Below are positions 59,672-64,000 of a DNA stretch of 64,000 bases, one piece after another. This DNA is from Fibrobacterota bacterium (lineage in GTDB: Bacteria; Fibrobacterota; Fibrobacteria; UBA11236). The first letter of the stretch is position 1. The number at the start of each line of letters is the position of its first letter. The notes below the pieces were generated by a model that worked only from the letters and a program-made list of their open reading frames with translations, had not been told where the DNA came from and ran no database searches. The translations under genes were made by a program, and so were the position numbers. The stretch is taken from NCBI GenBank assembly GCA_028287465.1, contig JAQBPO010000050.1:62001-126000 (forward strand), given 5' to 3'.

Positions 59672-61126
59672 TCAGGCCCGATGCTTCCGGATGGAGGTGT
59701 ATATGGAAATCGCGAGGGCGGCGAGGATCAGCAAGGCCGAGACCCCGAAGGTGAAGCGCATGCCCGCGGCGACCGCATCCGGATGGGCCGTAGTGAGGTC
59801 CGGGGCCGCCGAAGCGGAGGCGAACACTGCGCCCATGAGCGATGCGCCCGTGATGAGGCCGAGATTCCGCGACAGGCTGAGCATGCCGGAAATGACGCCG
59901 CGTTGATCGGCGAGCGCCTTTTCCATGATTCCCGTATTGTTGGCGGCCTGGAACAGCGCATAGCCGGCGGTGATGCAAACGATGGGAATGAGATATCCCG
60001 GGATCCCGGAAACCATGGGGAGCATGGATAGCAGGGAGCAACCGGCGGCCATGCCGGCCAGCCCGGCGGTAGAGGTCCGCCGCGCGCCGAACCGGTCCAC
60101 CAGGCGGCCGGCCGGCACGCCGGAGAGCGCGGCCACGAGCGGGCCCGCCGATAAGGCGAAGCCGACAAGAGCGGTTTCCAGCCCTAGCGCCCGGGAGAGG
60201 TAGAACGGCCCCACGACCAAGGTCGACATCATCACCGTCGAGACCAGGGCGCTCAAGGCCAGGCCCGCGCTCAGCGGGGGATTCCGGAACATTCCCAAGC
60301 GGATCAAAGGGGATCCGGATCCGGCCTCGATCTTCACGAAAAGGGCGGCTCCCAGGAAGGATGCGGCCAGCAGGGACAGGTTGACGGCGGAGAACCTTAC
60401 CCGGCCGAGGGTCATGGCAAGCGCGAAGGCGATGAGGGTGAGGGTAAGGGCGGCCATGCCCGTAAAGTCGAAGCGGGACCGCTCAGCCTCGGGAACCCGC
60501 CGGTCGGCGGGCAGGTATCGATAGGCGAGATGGAAATTCAGGACGCCCAGCGGAAGGTTGACGAGGAAAATCGCGCGCCAACCCGGACCGGCGATCAAAA
60601 GGCCTCCCAGGGAGGGGCCCAGGGTCGTGCCGATCGCGGACATGGTTCCGAGCAATCCCATGGCGCTGCCGGTCTTTTCCTTGGGAACCGATTTGCCGAC
60701 GCTCGCCAGGGTGAGGGATATCATGACCGCGGCCCCGATGCCCTGCATCGCCCGCGCCGCGATCAGGAACCAGAGGGCGGGAGCGATTCCGCACAGGAAC
60801 GAGGCCGCCGTGAACAGGAAGATCCCGGCCAAAAGCGACCGTCGATGGCCGAGGATGTCGCCCAACCGGCCGGCGCCTACGATCAAGGCGGTGATGGCGA
60901 GCAGGTACGCGAGGACGATCCATTGGACCGCCTGGAACGGGGCGGCGAACCCGAGGGCCAAGGTCGGCAAGGCCGAATTGGCGATGCTCGTATCGAGCGA
61001 AGCCATCAGCATGGAGAGCGAGAGTCCGGCCAGCGCCCAGAGGTTGGACGGCGCGCGCCCGGCGCTTCCTTGCGGCGCCTCCTTTCTTTTTCCGATCATG
61101 GCCTTCAAGTGAACCCCGCTTTCCAT
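59672..61126 (-). CDS. MFS drug-efflux transporter (DHA2/EmrB-like)
   Basis: 484 residues with about fourteen helices. Family motifs: LDTSIANSALPTL in helix 1 (the LDxTVVNVALP motif), GRLGDILGHRRSLLAG (motif A), RAMQGIGAAVMISL and the antiporter motif C (GTTLGPSLGGLL). It should exchange a toxic organic compound for protons. The start at 61126 is the longest; an ATG at 61099 (MIGKRKEAPQG) is also possible. It is divergent from a LysR regulator, a usual pairing in which the regulator controls the pump. Confidence 0.92.
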   Translation of the reverse strand: MESGVHLKAMIGKRKEAPQGSAGRAPSNLWALAGLSLSMLMASLDTSIANSALPTLALGFAAPFQAVQWIVLAYLLAITALIVGAGRLGDILGHRRSLLAGIFLFTAASFLCGIAPALWFLIAARAMQGIGAAVMISLTLASVGKSVPKEKTGSAMGLLGTMSAIGTTLGPSLGGLLIAGPGWRAIFLVNLPLGVLNFHLAYRYLPADRRVPEAERSRFDFTGMAALTLTLIAFALAMTLGRVRFSAVNLSLLAASFLGAALFVKIEAGSGSPLIRLGMFRNPPLSAGLALSALVSTVMMSTLVVGPFYLSRALGLETALVGFALSAGPLVAALSGVPAGRLVDRFGARRTSTAGLAGMAAGCSLLSMLPMVSGIPGYLIPIVCITAGYALFQAANNTGIMEKALADQRGVISGMLSLSRNLGLITGASLMGAVFASASAAPDLTTAHPDAVAAGMRFTFGVSALLILAALAISIYTSIRKHRA

Positions 61127-61190
61127 GGGACATCAGAATGGTCCCGGTTCAAGATTAACCTGGATCCGGATAGGGCGGAAGACGCGTTAT

Positions 61191-61236
61191 ATGCAATTGA
61201 ACCGTGCGTTAGACGCCATATCATGCTAACTTGCAT
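61191..61236. promoter_or_regulatory. Candidate LysR operator between the MFS and LysR genes
   Basis: Inverted arms ATGCAA (61191-61196) and TTGCAT (61231-61236) lie in the 112-base divergent gap, an A/T-rich zone with TTATATGCAA and CATATCATG that could include promoters. The spacing is longer than a single LysR box, so this may span two sites. Confidence 0.35.
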
Positions 61237-61238
61237 GC

Positions 61239-62129
61239 ATGCCGGACATGGATTTCAACCTGCTTTCGACCCTTGATGCCGTTCTCGCGGAAGGGAGCGT
61301 CGCCCGGGCGGCCAAACGCATGCGGCTCAGCCCTTCGGCGATGAGCCGCGCCCTTGCGCGCTTGCGGGAGTCGACGGGCGATCCGCTTCTGGTCAGGGCC
61401 GGACGAGGTCTCGTTCCCACGCCACGCGCACTCGAACTCCGGGACCGGGTCCGCCAGGTCGTTCAGGACGCGGAAGCGATCCTGAGGCCGGCGGAACGGT
61501 TCGACCTCAAGCGCCTTGCCAGGACTTTCACCCTCCGTACCCGCGAAGGCTTCGTCGAAAACTTCGGACCGCGTCTCATCGCCCGGGTCGCCGAGGAGGC
61601 TCCCGGCGTGCGGTTATGCTTCCTGCAGAAGCCGAACAAGGAGGGTGCGTCCTTGCGGGACGGCACCGTCGATCTGGAGACGGGCGTATTGGAGGCGACC
61701 ACCAGCCCGGAACTGCATGCGCGGGCCTTGTTCCGGGATCGGTACATAGGCGTGGTGCGAAGGGGCCACCCGCTCGGCAGGGGGAAGGTCACGCCTTCCC
61801 GTTATTCGCGGGGGAAGCATATCGGCGTCTCGCTGGAGGGCCGCGACGATGGACCGCTTGATGAGGCGTTGAAGGCTTTCGGATTGGAACTGGACAAGGC
61901 CGCCATCGTGGGCGGGTTTTCGACCGCCTTGGCCCTGGCCCGATCCTCGGACCTGATCGCCAGCGTTCCCGAACTCCATACCGGGAACCTGCGGGCCGGA
62001 ATGCATAGCTTCCCCCTGCCCGTCCCGCTCCCGGAGTTCACGGTTTCCCTGATTTGGCATGCGCGGTTCGATGCCGATACTGCCCATCGATGGTTGCGAG
62101 GGTGCGTCCGGGAGGCTTGCGCCGGTTAA
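61239..62129 (+). CDS. LysR-family transcriptional regulator
   Basis: 296 residues. A winged helix-turn-helix covers 1-62 (FNLLSTLDAVLAEGSVARAA, KRMRLSPSAMSRALARLRES), and an effector-binding domain about 90-290 (LARTFTLRTREGFVENFGPR, GTVDLETGVL, YIGVVRRGHPLG). It probably controls the divergent MFS pump. The start could be the ATG at 61239 or the one at 61248, which gives the more usual MDFNLL opening. It ends 91 bases before the next (minus-strand) gene's stop. Confidence 0.94.
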   Translation: MPDMDFNLLSTLDAVLAEGSVARAAKRMRLSPSAMSRALARLRESTGDPLLVRAGRGLVPTPRALELRDRVRQVVQDAEAILRPAERFDLKRLARTFTLRTREGFVENFGPRLIARVAEEAPGVRLCFLQKPNKEGASLRDGTVDLETGVLEATTSPELHARALFRDRYIGVVRRGHPLGRGKVTPSRYSRGKHIGVSLEGRDDGPLDEALKAFGLELDKAAIVGGFSTALALARSSDLIASVPELHTGNLRAGMHSFPLPVPLPEFTVSLIWHARFDADTAHRWLRGCVREACAG

Positions 62130-62220
62130 GAGGTTTGTCCTCGCAAAGACGGAGGAACCGGCTGGTAGTCCGCAGTCTGTGAAAGGCTGCGAGAGGAGCC
62201 TGCGATGGCTTCGACCCGGG

Positions 62221-62682
62221 CTACCGCGAACAAGCCGGGTTCACGTACTCGCCGAATTGCTCAGGTCCGAGAGGACAACCCGCAAGGAAACGGACCGTGT
62301 CCGAAGAGGCGAATCCGGATTCATCCCGCGCGAACGCGATGAATTCAACGCGTCCGCTCCCAAGTCCCAAACTCTCAGGCAGGGTCCAGAAGAAATCCCC
62401 GTTCTTGCGCATAGGTGCGGCCGGGAATTCGCGTAGGGCTGAATCGGAGAAGGCGGCTCCGGACCGTAAGGAGCCTACCATCGACAACCTTACACTGCTG
62501 TCCGCAACCTTGTAGTTGGGGTTATCGGTGGCGAGCGGGAAGGACGCGTGCAAACGAAGCGGGCCAGCCGATGCCATTTCAGGACGCAAGTCCACGACCG
62601 CATGCGCGGTAGGGCGGGAATTCGGATCGTGCATGCAAGCTACGAATAGGGGCGTCAAGGTCCAGTAAATGGAAACGCGCAT
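62221..62682 (-). CDS. Small lipoprotein of unknown function
   Basis: 154 residues from the ATG at 62682, 5 bases after GGAGG; a second ATG three bases earlier is too close to the ribosome site. A lipoprotein signal ends LTPLFVAC. The mature part is beta-rich (HASFPLATDNPNYKVADSSV, GDFFWTLPESLGLGSGRVEF, IAFARDESGFASSDTVRF), like a single immunoglobulin or fibronectin-type domain, with a short two-Cys tail (AGCPLG, NPACSR). No family recognised. Divergent from the SASA esterase gene with a 253-base gap. Confidence 0.65.
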   Translation of the reverse strand: MRVSIYWTLTPLFVACMHDPNSRPTAHAVVDLRPEMASAGPLRLHASFPLATDNPNYKVADSSVRLSMVGSLRSGAAFSDSALREFPAAPMRKNGDFFWTLPESLGLGSGRVEFIAFARDESGFASSDTVRFLAGCPLGPEQFGEYVNPACSR

Positions 62683-62935
62683 CATTCCTCCTCGAAGTCC
62701 CAATCCGCCTTCAATCAGCTTCACGATCCAATTTACATTCCCGCGATACCTGACCGGTTACTTACGATCAGGGGACTTTTGCGGGAGACAATTTGGATCT
62801 CTGGAAGGAATCTGTACCTCATGGACCATGCCCGGCCAGGGATGATCCGCTCGCAACCCATCGACCGGAAAAAATCCAACTTTGACCGGTTTTACCCACT
62901 TCGCGCCCCGGGAGTCCCGCTCTATATTCAACCTT

Positions 62936-64000
62936 ATGAATAAAGCCTCCCTCTTCCTCCTTTTCTGGCTGGGCCTGGCCCTTTCCGGACATGCCATAGT
63001 CGACCCGGATTTCCAGATGTTCGTCCTCATGGGCCAATCCAATATGGAAGGGTTCGACGGCATCGGCGCCGAGGACCGGGCGACCAACCCCAGGATCAAG
63101 GTCCTTGCCTATACCAATTGCGCCGTCCTGGGAAGGGAATACGACAAATGGTATTCGGCGGCTCCGCCTCTGCACGGCTGCGGGGCGGGAGTGGGGCCCG
63201 GGGATTATTTCGCGAAAGCCATGGTGGATTCCTTCCCCAAGATCACGGTCGGCCTCATTCCCACCGCCATCGCCGGGGTCGATATCGATTTCTTCCGCAA
63301 GGGCGTGGTCTCCAGGCGCCGCAACGAGTTCAGCATCCCCCCCGACAATAAAAGGACGGGCGCGTACGATATGATCCTCGAGAAGGCGAGGGAGGCGCAG
63401 AAGGTCGGCGTCATCCGCGGGTTCCTGTTCCATCAAGGCGAATCCGATGCCGGAGACGAGGCCTGGGTGGGTAAGGTGAAGGGGATGGTCGCGGACTTGC
63501 GCATGGATTTGTCCTTAGGCGACTCGGTGCCTTTCCTGGCGGGGGAGTTGCGCTATGACGGATGTTGCGCGAACCATAATCCCATCATCGCCAAGTTGCC
63601 GGCGAATATCCCGGGCGCCTATGTGATTTCCGCCAAAAGGCTGCCGGGAAGGGCGGACCAGGCCCACTTCAGCCTGGCGAGCGAACGGGAGTTGGGCCGC
63701 CGTTACGCGACCAAGATGGTCGAGCTTTTGCGGAAGCAGCGGACGACGGAAGCCCGCGGCGGCCTCGCCTCCTCGGGCCGTAGCGCAATCGACCTTCGCT
63801 ATGCAAGCGGGCGGAACGGCCCGACGGTATCCTGCACCGCTTGTTCCGGATTCGTCCTGATGGGATTGGACGGTAAAAGGGTGGGGGAATCTAGGGGCGG
63901 AATCTGGAACATCCCGGACGCGAAACTTCAGCGAGGGATCTACTTCCTGCGGGCGACCGGAACCGCGGTCGCCGGCGGCGCCATCTCCCTCCTGATTGGG
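62936..64000 (+). CDS. SASA-domain (CE6-like) carbohydrate esterase, 3' end outside window
   Basis: 355 codons are open from the ATG at 62936 to the edge. Signal peptide (LFLLFWLGLALSGHA), then an SGNH/SASA hydrolase: the nucleophile Ser is in LMGQSNMEGFDG, the Gly block is GLIPTAIAGVDI, the Gln/Glu block is FLFHQGESDAGD, and the likely catalytic His is in DQAHFSLASEREL. Such enzymes deacetylate plant or microbial polysaccharides. From about residue 300 the sequence (GFVLMGLDGKRVGESRGG, IPDAKLQRGIYFLRATGTAV) looks like a type IX secretion sorting domain. A/T-rich upstream region in the 253-base divergent gap. Confidence 0.87.
   Translation, partial: MNKASLFLLFWLGLALSGHAIVDPDFQMFVLMGQSNMEGFDGIGAEDRATNPRIKVLAYTNCAVLGREYDKWYSAAPPLHGCGAGVGPGDYFAKAMVDSFPKITVGLIPTAIAGVDIDFFRKGVVSRRRNEFSIPPDNKRTGAYDMILEKAREAQKVGVIRGFLFHQGESDAGDEAWVGKVKGMVADLRMDLSLGDSVPFLAGELRYDGCCANHNPIIAKLPANIPGAYVISAKRLPGRADQAHFSLASERELGRRYATKMVELLRKQRTTEARGGLASSGRSAIDLRYASGRNGPTVSCTACSGFVLMGLDGKRVGESRGGIWNIPDAKLQRGIYFLRATGTAVAGGAISLLIG

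Noticed and set aside
1-64000. CRISPR array, insertion sequence or prophage
   Set aside because: No regularly spaced direct repeats of suitable length, no transposase or integrase, no phage structural genes.

Overview
The window reads as a high-GC, Gram-negative bacterium of the FCB group, most likely Fibrobacterota; this is inferred from gene content, not from a phylogenetic marker. Pointers are TonB-dependent receptors, LytS/LytTR signalling with 7TM sensors, secreted lipoproteins and small outer-membrane barrels, a SASA-type carbohydrate esterase whose C-terminus resembles a type IX sorting domain, and a Sec/lipoprotein-type (clade II) nitrous oxide reductase. No phage, insertion sequence or CRISPR array is visible.

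1-18.7 kb, surface and housekeeping genes. An ECF sigma factor, a membrane anti-sigma-like protein and a caspase-fold protein with a barrel-like C-terminus form one unit. On the opposite strand lie a MACPF/bulb-lectin lipoprotein and an astacin/tectonin lipoprotein, followed by a SpoIID-like lipoprotein, def and yajC. Then come a small unknown gene with a clear terminator, tRNA-Arg(TCT), a PAS/PAS hybrid histidine kinase, a TonB receptor, a small lipoprotein, an outer-membrane barrel, an RluA-family pseudouridine synthase and two small membrane proteins.

18.8-30.3 kb, N2O respiration and anaerobic growth. A lipoprotein cytochrome c is followed by nosZ, a NosB-like/NosL fusion, nosD, nosF and nosY in a tight operon. 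Convergent to it are the B12-dependent ribonucleotide reductase nrdJ and the NO-linked membrane protein nnrS. No nitrate, nitrite or NO reductase is visible, so this looks like an N2O-reducing, not a fully denitrifying, locus.

30.6-43.8 kb is the most unusual part: ten co-directional genes, many overlapping by four bases. The first is a cytochrome bd-superfamily (CydA-like) protein fused to a cytochrome c domain, without CydB. Then come two membrane cytochromes c, a diheme cytochrome/EB_dh protein, a second diheme cytochrome, a lipoprotein cytochrome with a 14-residue Cys repeat, a haem-c-bearing outer-membrane barrel and a cupredoxin. Nine CxxCH motifs are spread over seven of the proteins. 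The operon ends with a radical SAM/SPASM protein carrying a PCP_red-like domain and an 1128-residue protein combining about six PCP_red-like segments, two UspA domains and two zinc ribbons. My reading is a dedicated electron-transfer chain to a non-canonical bd-type reductase with its own maturation or stress factors. This is the best candidate for an undescribed system.

43.9-64 kb. A His/Cys-rich secreted protein, a TonB receptor and a CQCC-bearing beta-propeller lipoprotein look like a metal (copper?) uptake set. On the minus strand lie hemN, a diheme cytochrome c, a TonB receptor/lipoprotein pair and a LytS-LytTR-LytS cluster in which one kinase appears to have lost key ATPase residues. 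The window ends with a divergent MFS/LysR pair, a small lipoprotein and a SASA esterase that runs off the edge.
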